From Drosophila miranda (taxonomy: Eukaryota; Arthropoda; Insecta; Diptera; Drosophilidae): a stretch of 64,000 nt of DNA. Each line of letters begins with the position of its first letter. Position 1 is the stretch's first letter. Of this stretch, positions 11,421 through 21,817 are shown in pieces. The position numbers and the translations under genes were made by a program. The stretch spans positions 7,936,001 to 8,000,000 of the forward strand of contig NC_046675.1 in the NCBI RefSeq assembly GCF_003369915.1. The letters run 5' to 3'. Under the pieces are notes generated by a model. It was given only the letters and a program-made list of their open reading frames with translations. It was not told the DNA's origin and searched no databases.

Positions 11421-11950
11421 ACCATAAACGGATCTTATTTTTTGGATACTTAAAGGCCTGCAAAGGGATATCCCCACGATTCACATTTATCTGAAGTTGT
11501 CTTTGGGTTTCAACGCTCACGATCCCGACTCAATGACGCATTAATTCCAACAGAAACAGTTAGTTTGGTTAACGTTTTGTCTGTTTTAATAATTATTAAT
11601 TTTCGTACGTATGATCTATATGATTTAATGAGTGGTAAAGATGCAAATACGATTTCTCTCGCCGCAGATTGGAAGAAAAAATTAAAAATTGCTACTAGGC
11701 CTTTATAAGAAATACTTACAAGCAAATATGAATTCATTTCGAAGTACACCCAGACTAGTCAATAAAAATATTTTTGTTACGATATTATTTTCTAAATGTA
11801 TGGAAACTTTACTAATTTAAACAATTGACACATCATTTAATTGATTTTGAATCACTAAACTTTCATTTTTTGGCTATTTTGTGATATTTTATAAAGTTTC
11901 TTTTTAATATTTAACTAAAAAATATAATTTCTGAAAAAACGGCCCAATAT
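11421..11950. other. AT-rich spacer before the LINE
   Basis: AT-rich sequence without a supported gene. The 5' boundary of the LINE probably falls near 11,920-11,990. It could not be fixed because no target-site duplication was recognised. Confidence 0.4.
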
Positions 11951-11979
11951 AAGCTAAAGATATATTTTTTAAGTAGTAA

Positions 11980-14900
11980 GCTCAGCATTCTTTTCCGGGA
12001 TAGTGTTGCATTTGCTTCCCACGTTATTGTGTTTACTGAAACCTGGTTAAAGCCGGACATTCTTAGTTCCGAGGTTTTGGCAGGTCGGTACACAACTTTT
12101 AGAAAGGACCGTTCGTCTCGACGGGCAGGGGGGGTTCTAATTGCAGTGGACTCTTACTTCACGTCGGAACACTTCACAGTCCAAGTTCAACAGGAACTGG
12201 AATTCCTGTGTGTAAGACTGATTCTTCCCGCTTTCGCTATATTCATTACTTGCTCGTATATCCCACCTTCTTCGGATATTTCAATTTATGAGCAGCACTT
12301 GTCCGCTTTAACCGCTGTTTCTTCCTCGCTATCTGATAAAGATCGTATGATAGTTCTTGGTGACTTCAACTTGCCAGGAACTGTTTGGTCTTCGGTAAAC
12401 GAGTCTAGTATCCTAGTGCCCATGTCACGACATGACTTTGTTGACGGCTTGCTTGACCTATCCCTGTCTCAAGTCAACCATGTGAATAATTCCTTGGGTC
12501 GATTGCTTGATCTGTGCTTTGTATCGGATCCGACCATAGTGTTGTTAACCCGAGCCCTTCCGCTCACTATACCTGAAGATGCCTACCACCCTACTTTCGA
12601 GGTGTCGCTAGATATAGGACCAACTGTATTGGATCGGTCGAGTAGGCTGCCCGAACGTGTCCGCTGCTTTCGTAAAGCCGAGTTTGCGAAGCTTAATAAC
12701 CTCATTAGGGATTTTGATTGGTCCGCTTTGTACTTGTGCACTGATATCATAAAAGGCACAAACATTTTTTACAATGCTCTTGGCACATTTTTCGATTCTT
12801 GTGTCCCGCTTTCTTGTCCGACTAGATCTGGAAAACCCCCTTGGTTTACCAAAGAGTTATCCAGTCTAAAAAACTTAAAATCAAGACTTTATAAAAAATT
12901 TCAAGAAGTGGGTTCTCCTACTTCTCACTCTCGCTATGTATTAGCTCGGTCAAACTTTTCAGTTCTTAATGCTCAATGCTATAAGAACTACCTATCTCGA
13001 TGCAGGATACGTTTTTCTCAGGACCCTAAACAGTTTTACAGCTTCGTAAACAGTAAGCGTAGAACGTCCGCACACCCATCCTCGCTATCATTTTGTAATA
13101 CGTCGGCAAATAATGATCAGGCAATTGCCGATCTTTTTGCCCAATTCTTCCAAACCACCTATTCTGAGGAAAGCTACTCTGGTCATCCGTACCCATACGG
13201 TTTACCGAGGTCGAACGGCATTTTCAGTCCCTTGTTAAATGAATGTTCCCTACTTCATGATCTTCGACTAGTTAAGCCGGTGTTTTCACCGGGTCCAGAC
13301 GGGGTTCCAGGTTGTGTACTCAGGTACTGCGCCGAGGCTCTGTGTGGACCTTTGCTTAAACTATTCACCCTATCCATTGATTCTTCTTGCTTCCCCCCGA
13401 TCTGGAAGGAATCGTTTATAATTCCTCTCCATAAAAAAGGTAGCAAGTCTGATGCAAAAAATTATAGAGGTATAGCAAAGTTATCCGCTATTCCTAAAAT
13501 GTTTGAGAGGGTTTTAACTCCGCACTTGCAACATCTCTGCAAGTCACTTATATCTCCAACTCAGCATGGATTTATAAGGCGGCGATCAACCACCACGAAC
13601 TTGTTAGAGTTTACCTCTTTCATTATTAAAGGCTTTCAAGGTAACTTACAGACGGATGTTATTTACACCGACTTTAGTAAAGCATTCGACTCTGTAAACC
13701 ATTCCCTTTTAGCGCATAAACTTGACCTTTTAGGGTTTCCGCCCAACCTCCTGAGATGGATTTCTAGCTATCTTTGTTCTAGGTCTCAAAGAGTCCTCTT
13801 CAAAAACTCCCTCTCTTTCCCAGTAAAGGTTTCTTCGGGAGTACCACAAGGCAGCCATCTAGGCCCCTTACTCTTCACACTCTTTATTAATGACTTACCT
13901 TCAGTATTAACATACTCTCGAGTACTTATGTATGCGGATGATGTTAAACTCTGTGTCCAGTACAAGGACATTTCATTTCATTCTCGCTTGCAATCCGATC
14001 TCAATAACTTTCAGTCATGGTGTTGTGCAAACTTGTTACACCTTAATGCCTCGAAATGCAAAGTTATGACATTTCATCGTTCTAGCCCTTTGTTGGCTCC
14101 TTACACCCTATTTGGTGGTTCTCTTGAGAGAATTACCCTGGTGGATGATCTGGGTGTTATGTTAGACCCCAAGTTAAAGTTTTCCGAACACATTTCTACC
14201 ATGGTAAATAAGGCCATGAGCGTGCTTGGGTTTATAAAGAGGTGGTCAAAGGAATTTGACGACCCCTATATAACAAAGACTCTCTATACCTCGCTTGTTC
14301 GTCCGATCTTAGAATACGGCTCCTGTGTATGGTGCCCTCAGTACAAAGTACACCAGGACCGTATAGAATCAGTACAGAAAAACTTTTTACTCTTTGCTCT
14401 GCGGGGCCTTAACTGGGATGCGGGTGTAAGACTCCCATCTTACTCTAGTAGACTACTATTAGTAAACCTCCCATCCTTAGTTAACCGTAGAAAAATGCTT
14501 GGTGTGATATTTATGCACAACTTGATCAGGGGTGACATAGACAGCCCTGATCTGTTGAGCCGCATAAACTTCACGATTCCTATTAGACTGACTAGAAATT
14601 TTATACCGTTGTTCCTTCCACTTTGTAGATCGAATTATTCCTTGCATGAACCGTTTAGGGTCTTATGCTCGGATTATAATTCCCTCTACCATATTATATC
14701 CACCACTAATTCTCTTCCTCTTATTAAATTATTAATCCTTACACACCTTTCTATTAATTAGTAACTGTAGTGGTATTTGTACTTTGATTGCATGCTTAGT
14801 TTCTTAGTAAGTTTAGTACTAATTTTCCTCGAATGTTAGTCTAATAGCTATCTTTCTTGCATGTTCGCGTTTGGTTCGGCTACGCACCGCGCGTCATGCG

Positions 14901-15060
14901 GCAGCGCCCCTCGGTCGGTTGGGCGGGAGGAGGGCTGCGTTTTGCCTGGGATCCGCGCGTAACAGCCTTCTGCTGGTGTCACACGGGCCACTTGACGGTG
15001 CAGTAACTGCATCGCCTCTTGAAAGATGCAGTCATTGCATGTCAACGTCCACACAAAAAT
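11980..15060 (+). mobile_element. 5'-truncated non-LTR retrotransposon (LINE), CR1/Jockey-superfamily type
   Basis: The core is one uninterrupted frame to 14761 encoding apurinic-type endonuclease then reverse transcriptase. Sequence similar to an endonuclease begins within its first motif block (SHVIVFTETWL), so the 5' end, including any ORF1 and the first endonuclease strand, is missing. The tail after the stop is first AT-rich, then unusually GC-rich (about 14,870-15,010). No poly(A) tail or target-site duplication was firmly identified, so both ends are approximate. Clade is uncertain: motif wording recalls CR1/Kiri/Jockey-group elements. It sits between the convergent genes Fem-1 and Skeletor and disrupts neither. 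Confidence 0.85.
12029..14761 (+). CDS. LINE endonuclease-reverse transcriptase ORF2 (5' incomplete, no stop codons)
   Basis: About 910 codons without a break. Endonuclease motifs: TETWL at the start, RRAGGVLIAV (31-40) and GDFNLPG (111-117). Reverse-transcriptase motifs: GPDGVPG, NYRGIAKLSAIPKMFE, TDFSKAFDSVNH (catalytic Asp), GVPQGSHLGPLLF and YADD at 635-638 (second catalytic pair). The thumb and C-terminal region contains LVRPILEYGSCVW and RRKMLG. The listed first base is a GTG inside the frame, not a real start; the frame stays open upstream to about 11,920. Long preservation of the frame suggests a recent insertion. Activity is unlikely because the 5' part is absent. Confidence 0.88.
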   Translation: MFTETWLKPDILSSEVLAGRYTTFRKDRSSRRAGGVLIAVDSYFTSEHFTVQVQQELEFLCVRLILPAFAIFITCSYIPPSSDISIYEQHLSALTAVSSSLSDKDRMIVLGDFNLPGTVWSSVNESSILVPMSRHDFVDGLLDLSLSQVNHVNNSLGRLLDLCFVSDPTIVLLTRALPLTIPEDAYHPTFEVSLDIGPTVLDRSSRLPERVRCFRKAEFAKLNNLIRDFDWSALYLCTDIIKGTNIFYNALGTFFDSCVPLSCPTRSGKPPWFTKELSSLKNLKSRLYKKFQEVGSPTSHSRYVLARSNFSVLNAQCYKNYLSRCRIRFSQDPKQFYSFVNSKRRTSAHPSSLSFCNTSANNDQAIADLFAQFFQTTYSEESYSGHPYPYGLPRSNGIFSPLLNECSLLHDLRLVKPVFSPGPDGVPGCVLRYCAEALCGPLLKLFTLSIDSSCFPPIWKESFIIPLHKKGSKSDAKNYRGIAKLSAIPKMFERVLTPHLQHLCKSLISPTQHGFIRRRSTTTNLLEFTSFIIKGFQGNLQTDVIYTDFSKAFDSVNHSLLAHKLDLLGFPPNLLRWISSYLCSRSQRVLFKNSLSFPVKVSSGVPQGSHLGPLLFTLFINDLPSVLTYSRVLMYADDVKLCVQYKDISFHSRLQSDLNNFQSWCCANLLHLNASKCKVMTFHRSSPLLAPYTLFGGSLERITLVDDLGVMLDPKLKFSEHISTMVNKAMSVLGFIKRWSKEFDDPYITKTLYTSLVRPILEYGSCVWCPQYKVHQDRIESVQKNFLLFALRGLNWDAGVRLPSYSSRLLLVNLPSLVNRRKMLGVIFMHNLIRGDIDSPDLLSRINFTIPIRLTRNFIPLFLPLCRSNYSLHEPFRVLCSDYNSLYHIISTTNSLPLIKLLILTHLSIN

Positions 15061-15526
15061 TTCATTCAAAACTTTGTTGTATTTTTATTTATTTAAAAAG
15101 GAAAAAAGTAGTAGTTTTGATCTTTTTTTTCTTTTTTACCAAAAAAATTGTATAACAAATTTTTCAATTGCCCGCAGGGCTGCATTTACCAATGTTTCAT
15201 ATATTGCTTAAGTATTTTCAGTCCATATTGAGATTTCCCAAGTATCTCTAACGAATGTCTGTCTTGTATTTCCTTCTAAAAATTAATAAAGCAGTTTGTT
15301 GCGTCAGAAAAATAAAAATAGATTTTAATTCTTCTAAAATAAAACACAGTTTTGTATTTATTTACGATTTAAATAATAACATACACAACATGGGCGTACA
15401 TACACACCCACTTCACTTCACTTCACTCCACACTCCACTCCTCTCGTTTCCTACATTGTGACGGTTTAACTTAAGAATAACTCATTAAATATGCACTTTA
15501 GTGGCCTAAACTACGTGAGAAGACAG
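15061..15526. other. Skeletor 3' UTR region
   Basis: AT-rich sequence between the LINE tail and the Skeletor stop. A minus-strand AATAAA (plus TTTATT, 15357-15362) lies about 165 bases past the stop and is a plausible Skeletor poly(A) signal. Confidence 0.45.
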
Positions 15527-18263
15527 TCAACATTTCGCTGGATGGGCCAGCAGCACGAGCAGAGGCAGCAGGACACAGGCGAAGGGCCATGACCAGACGG
15601 TGAGCCTGGACTGGCCGCTGTGCCGCAGATTGGTGTAGCTGTCCACGATGTGGATCTTCCAGCCCATGTTGCCGTGCGTGAAGGAATTGTAGTAGACCGT
15701 ATCGGGCCAGGTGATGTTCGGGGTAATCTCCAGTAGGGCCGGCGGCTCGTCCACGCACTCGGTCAGCAGGGATCGATTGAACTTTTTGAATGTGGAAAAG
15801 TTGTCGTCCAGGCGGCGATCGTAGTTGGGTGGATAGCGCGACAGGCAGAGGGGACCCGCTGCCGTGGGCTTGGGCCGTCCACGACGGGTGAACTCCACAC
15901 CGGCCAGGACTCGGATCTCGCTCTGTTTGGCATCCGACAGCCGATCAAAGCCGCCCTGGGGGTCATCGGTTATCACCAGCGGGTGATAGTGCTCCGGCGA
16001 GTGGGGATTGTTGCCGCCGCGCACCTTGAACGTGTAGGTGAGGCCACGCTTCAAAAAGAGCTCGGGTATCATGTAGCCGTTGATGTACCAGGCCAGTCCG
16101 CTGGACACGTGACCGGTAAGCCCCTGATAGCCACGCAGACCACCCGAGGGACCCAGATAAGCATTGAAAGTCCGCACAGTGCTACAAAGGAGACGAATCA
16201 TGCAGGAGAGCAGATCTTTTCATGGCAGAGCATCTGACTTACGCATCTGTGATCCTTGTGCGCTCCCACAGCTGGACAGGTGCGTCTGTGCGTTTGGTGA
16301 AGGCGAAGCAATCGTTCACCGGCTCCGTGGTGTTAAAGTCGATCACTATATCGCTCTTGGGATAATGTGTGTGAAACGCGGGCTCGTTGTTCGAGTCCAA
16401 CTGGCCGAAGGCCCACACGACGTAGTTACTGCGATCCAAAAATATCTCCTTGTCGCCATCATCGGCTGCAGAGAGGAGATATCAAAAGTTAAATTAGAGA
16501 TTAATGTATCCTTGACAGTGGCCCCACTCACATGACTTGAGGATGCGTCTGAAGCTGATGGTATTGATGCCTTCCTTCCGGCTGTATGTGTTCAACTGGA
16601 AGCTGTCCAGGCCGCCCACCACATCGTCACGGCACACGCCCTTGTTCTGGCCGAGCACCTGGACGCAGGGCGCCAGCGAGGTGATGTTATAGTCAACGGT
16701 ATAGCCCCTGATCTCATCGATGTAGGCCACCACAACATCGGAGCCGATCATTTGGCTGGACACATCCGATCCCGATATGCCAAAGGACATATAATCATTG
16801 GCTGCCACCTGTCCGGATAGCTGGAATGTGATTTGTGGCCCAAACACCTCCCAGGACACTTGCAGGTCCTTGTGCAGCTGCCGGCAGTTGGGTAGCGAGA
16901 ACTCAAAGGGCGTGACCTTCACCAGAGAGGGCGGCACATTCAGACCATCGTTGATGAGCACATGGCCATAGTTCTCATTGTCGGCCACGTCGTAGATGCT
17001 GATCCAATCGATGTCGAAGATGGTCTTATCGCCCGGCAGCTCCAGCTCAATGTTTTCCTTGTTGTACCTCCGAATGGGATCGAGACTGAAGCAAAGAATG
17101 AGACGGGATGATTAAGGATGAGCAGAACAACAATTGTGTAGCACTCACTATCCCCGTTCGTCGGGCATTTTGCTGCCTCTGCTCGATGGCTGCGCTCCCA
17201 CTCCCGTCCAGAAGAAGGTCCGCTTGCCGCGGCCATCGTACGTGAAGTCATTGATGCGTATGGTCTTGGAGTCGAGGATCTCGATGCTGCTGCTGCTGAC
17301 ATTGTGGCTGCGCTTCGAGAAGGTGCCACCCAGCTGAGGCCGCGGCGGCTCAAACTCCTCGGGTATATAGACATCACCGAAGTTGTTCTGGTTGTTCAGG
17401 TCATAGACGGCCAGCCATTTGATTTCCGTAATCTTCTTGCGATCGGGCAAACTGAGGGTAAAGTCCTTGTTGTGATAGCGATCCAGGATGTTGGTTCTAC
17501 AAGAGTATACCATAGCATATTAGAAACTAGAGAGAAAGATGAATCGATCCCACTTACTTGCCGTACTCGTCGGGCACTATGAAGCCCTGTGGCCCCGGCC
17601 GATTGCTGGCCCCCGACCAGAAGAACGTATCCGCTCCGTTGCCATCGTAATTAAAGCCCACTATCAGGAAGGTGTACTCATTCACGGCGTACACATCGCC
17701 GGACACCTGATGGTGATACGAGTTGAGTTTGCCCAAGTATTTTCCCCGATAGGGTCCATCTTCTTCCTCGTCCTCGACTTGGGCCCCTGTGGATGGGATA
17801 AGAATGTTAGCTAAGAGCCGGCCTCAGTGGTTTCGACGAAAGACTTTGGTCACAAACTCGTTTCCGGGTCTTTTCCTCGACTGACTAATGGCTTTTGATT
17901 TACTGCCACTGGGGCGGCGGCACAGCGCCCTCTCGCGGCCAGAGGCAGACCCAGACAGACGGTAGACCAGTTTCTCTAGTTTTACACGAAAGTGAATTTG
18001 TTTTTGCCAGCCTCAAGCGTAACGCTTGTAGAAATTTCTCTTTCTTTTTTTTTTAGCGTGCTATTGCAATTAATTGAGCTGCCCCCCTACCCCTACTTAC
18101 GGGCACTGTGTGGGACGACTGCAGCAAAGAATAGCAGGAAAAGCGCCACAAAAACCAGCTGTTGCTTCTGCAGTCGGCGTCGCAGTCGCTGTGGCTGAGT
18201 GCTGCTGGTGCAGCGATGACAAAGAACGCCACCGTCGCTGCCGCCTTGGTGTCTCAATGTCAT
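15527..18263 (-). CDS. Skeletor: Skeletor, DM13-DOMON protein (short isoform)
   Basis: Seven phase-consistent exons: 18263-18101, 17786-17558, 17496-17149, 17085-16532, 16465-16243 and 16181-15527, preceded by any untranslated exon; the six coding exons give 723 residues. Order: basic leader with hydrophobic signal segment (LVFVALFLLFFAAVV, about 38-52), acidic linker (VEDEEEDG), DM13 domain 1 (VYAVNEYTFLIVGFNYDG...FFWSG), DM13 domain 2 (IEILDSKTIRINDFTYDG...FFWTG), DOMON domain (LQVSWEVFGPQITFQLSG), a Cys/His region, and a hydrophobic C-terminus (FACVLLPLLVLLAH) that could be a GPI signal or membrane anchor. This architecture is that of fly Skeletor, described as a chromosomal protein that redistributes to a spindle matrix. 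The signal peptide and DOMON fold point instead to a secreted or surface form for this isoform. An in-frame ATG at 18377 is an alternative start. Confidence 0.92.
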
Positions 18264-19134
18264 TTTTGCTGCGAAGCGGACCTCTCTCTCTCCCACTCGT
18301 ACTCCCACTTCCTGCGCCACGTACTGCTGTCGCGCCGTCTCGCTTTTACCAATCTCTCTCCGCTTTCGCTGTTTCACTCTCTACAGACTCCTCGCACAGG
18401 CAGCAGCAGCAGCATTTTGCATTTTTTGCATTTATGCAAGGTTTTGCCAAAAATTTCAAATCAATTTCTTTAAAGCCAAGTTATTTGGTTTAGGTTTTTC
18501 CTGGGTTTGTCTTAAGGTCGTTTCGTCACTTGCATGCGTTTGCGCTGCTATTGTATTGTTTTGTGTGTTCGATAGGCCAAAACAGGTTTGAGTCGCAGAT
18601 CCGGCGTTTTTTTTTTCTTCACTAGACTTCTCTTTTTCTTCTGTTGTTAAAATAAACCAAATCGCGCCGCGTCTCTTGGTGGACTGAGCCGTCGACTTTA
18701 AGCCTCCGTTGGGGTCGGTCTTGGCGTGGCCGTTAATTTCGGTTACGTTTCTTTTGCAGTTGGAGCTGGTGAAGCTTTCATACGTTGAGTGAGCTTTGCG
18801 CTCTCACCGTTGCTCTCTCCCTCTCTCTCTCTCGATCGCTGCGTCGTGTCGTGCGAAATGCGTGCCTGGCATTGCAATGGCCTAGGCGACTGTTCATAAC
18901 GGTACAGGCGGTGTGTTCTAGGGAAAAAGCGAGTTACACTCCAAGTTTTCTGACTAGACATGAGGCACTCATCCAAAAATGTATAGTTTAGATGCCAAGG
19001 GAACGTTCAAGCTGAAGATTCCTACAAAAATAATTAATTTATCCAACAAGAGTCAAGATCGGTTTAATATTTCACATACTACTGAACCAAAGGTACGAAA
19101 ATCATCCAGTTATAAATTAATTGCTTAGGAGTAG
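18264..19134. other. Skeletor 5' region and tws 3' flank
   Basis: No supported ORF. CT-rich tracts (18350-18380, 18817-18833) and CAG repeats (about 18400-18415) are present. This is probably Skeletor's upstream untranslated or promoter sequence. Confidence 0.35.
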
Positions 19135-19434
19135 TCAATGTACGACCATTTGCCATCCTAATATGTAGCTGATTCCGTCTCGTAATCTCACAACAAATAC
19201 ACAAGTCCTTGGCGAGGCGCCAAGATCGAAAGATCCCACATTGTAGGATGCTGGGACCGACTCAGTTACGCTGACGAGCTGGCGGTAAGTGATGAAGCAT
19301 AGGGCGTCACGACCAAACCCCGCCATAGAATATCTTTTTGGTGCCCCATGCAACATCTTGGTATTGTATAGTCTATGGTACTGCGTGATCTTGGCCACGC
19401 AAGACCTTAATACTTTGTCACTGAAGTCACCCAC
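19135..19434 (-). other. Orphan 99-codon ORF, unidentified
   Basis: An ATG-initiated frame of 99 codons (MGDFSDKVLRSCVAKITQYH...) with balanced composition stands out in an otherwise AT-rich stretch between tws and Skeletor. I recognise no domain. It has no obvious flanking splice logic. A degraded transposon fragment or chance ORF is as likely as a gene. Confidence 0.2.
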
Positions 19435-20987
19435 TGCAGTTTTTTATCACGGGCCCGGCTCATGTCAGTACCCAAATTATACTATTAACCCAAGAAAAAA
19501 AAACACACACTTTTGGATTATTTTTGTCAATTTTCTTGCTTGCAAAACTAAATTTTATTCTTATGTTTTGGGTTTTATCCGATCTGATCTTTACTTTGAA
19601 TAGCAATGCAATTCAATTAATGTTTTGAAAACTAATCAATTGCATTTTGTATATTTTCTCTGCCGGTTTGCCATCTGTTGGACAGTCTACTAGACTGTTT
19701 TTGGTTTTTATTTCATTTTATGAATGATTTTTTGCTTTTCTTCTCCTTTTTTATTGCGATTTTATTTACAAAAAGGCATTTATTGAAAGAATGTGCGTTG
19801 TATGAAAAGAAAAAAGGACAAAAACAAAACAAAATAGTGGGAAATTTGCAAACAAATCAAAAAAAATAAATGACGAAGAAAAAAAATATGTGGAAAAGTG
19901 TATACAATTTATCAACCAATATTCTCACTGACTGTATATCATAAAAAAGTTTATGTTTCACTGTTCATCTGATTCGTTTATGTGTATATATATGCTAACC
20001 GCTCTCTGGTGTCTCCTCTCCGTCCGGCATTTCTATCTCTTTCAGTTTCTCTTTGCCTTTGCTTTGTCCGTACAACTAGTTCATTGAAAATACAATATTA
20101 CTTTTAAATATATATCATAATATATGTATACGTAATTATTCTCATAAGAAGCACAATTTATGGTTGTTTTAGTTTTTATTTCATCATTTTATGCTTTTAC
20201 ATTTTCAGTATTTTGAACTTGCCGCCATTCAGAAATTCTCGTTTAACATTTTTAGCGCATACTTTCTTCCTTATTTTTTTTGTTTTGTTTTTTAAATTTA
20301 CTTTCATTTATTGTTTGTTTATTTAGTTGTTAACACTAGACACTAGATAACCTATAAAAAGTGGGTCACTTTACTTGCATTTCGTGATTAAAAAAGAAAC
20401 TTTACAAAACAATAAACAGGCTGGAAAAAGTCTCGGTAAGAATGGTAAATTTTGAAATGGGTATAGGGAGGGTATATGGGAGGGCGGGGGTGGGCAGGCA
20501 GGCAGGCTACATGTGAGAATCGGTCTTGGACGCACGCACGCATAGTCGAACTAAAAGTAGCAATACTTAGCTTAAAATGTAGCGTATAAAAATAGTTTTC
20601 TTTTTGTTTTTCCTTTATCTTGCGTTCTCTTTAGATAGTTATTAAATTAAACGAATTGAGAGCACTAAATTTAGGTTTAAACTTAGGCTGCGTTTTTCTT
20701 TGCTTTATAAATGTGTTGTTTTCGTTTTTTTTTTATATTCATACTTCACTCATACTTGATCCGCACTGCCTCTGGATTCATCTTACTGAATAAAAAACGT
20801 GTGTGTTTTTAAAATGAGCATTTTGAATTGTTTTTGCTGTTCAGAGAACAGGAAATGACTGAGAGATAAGCTCCAGAGCTAATCTGATGAGATACAAAAC
20901 TTAGACATCATCTCTCTCTGAAATTGTAGCATGGAATGAACTTGGTCGAAAGCGCATAAACAATCAGATATACATATGTATATATGG

Positions 20988-21018
<31 letters not shown>

Positions 21019-21817
21019 GAGAAGAGCTAACAGGGTTCCTTGACTTGACTGGACCTCACTTTTTTTCGTTTTCGTTTCTGTTTCTGTTTTCTCCCTTAAA
21101 CTTAACAAGCGAGCAAAAAAAATATTACAGTATGCACCACACGCATTGCATTTCATCATCGTTATCATTATCATTGTTGTTTTTTTTTTCTTGTTTTTGC
21201 TTTTGTTGTATATTATTAATAATTTTTATTACAAATACTTGGGCGCTGGCTTCTAATTATACATAATTTTCGGGAAAATCATCCGTTCTGTTATCGGTAA
21301 TGTAATCATTAAACGGTACCTCTCTTATTGTTGCCTTTTAAATTGCGCTACAAGAAATCAACTTTACGCTTTACTATTTATAAATGTTATGTATAAAAAT
21401 TTGTTTCCTTCTTTCTCTCTCTCTCTCTCTTCCGCTCTATACTCATTTCCTTTTAAGTTTCTTTTTTGAGGGCGCCTGAACAATGCGCAAACATTTTACA
21501 AAACATTTGCTGTGGCATTATGCTTTGTTTTGTTTATTTTTTTGTAAGATTTTGAATGGATGGCGGCCGGGCCTGAAAGAGGTGTAATTTAACAAACAAC
21601 AAACGATTTGAATTTAAAGAGAACAAAAGAATCGAATTAACATTAAAATTAAAATGAGGCGACCTCTGCCAAGGCAGTGGCTCCAGTGGCTCCAGTGGTT
21701 CCAGTGGCTCCAGTGACTGCTTTGGCTGAGGCTCAGGCGTGTTTTTGTTGACGGTTCTGGCTGCTGTTGTTGTGTTTGTGGGCGTGTGATTCCGGTGTGA
21801 GCTTTATAGAGTGTTGG
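19435..21817 (-). other. Likely tws 3' UTR and flank
   Basis: AT-rich sequence downstream of the tws stop, with a (TG)n tract at 20989-21016, a CT repeat near 21415-21430, and a short TGGCTCCAG-type tandem repeat at 21675-21715. Many AATAAA or near-AATAAA signals on the minus strand prevent choosing the 3' end. No ORF is supported. Confidence 0.4.
20989..21016. repeat. (TG)n microsatellite
   Basis: About 14 uninterrupted TG dinucleotides in the tws 3' flank. Confidence 0.9.
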
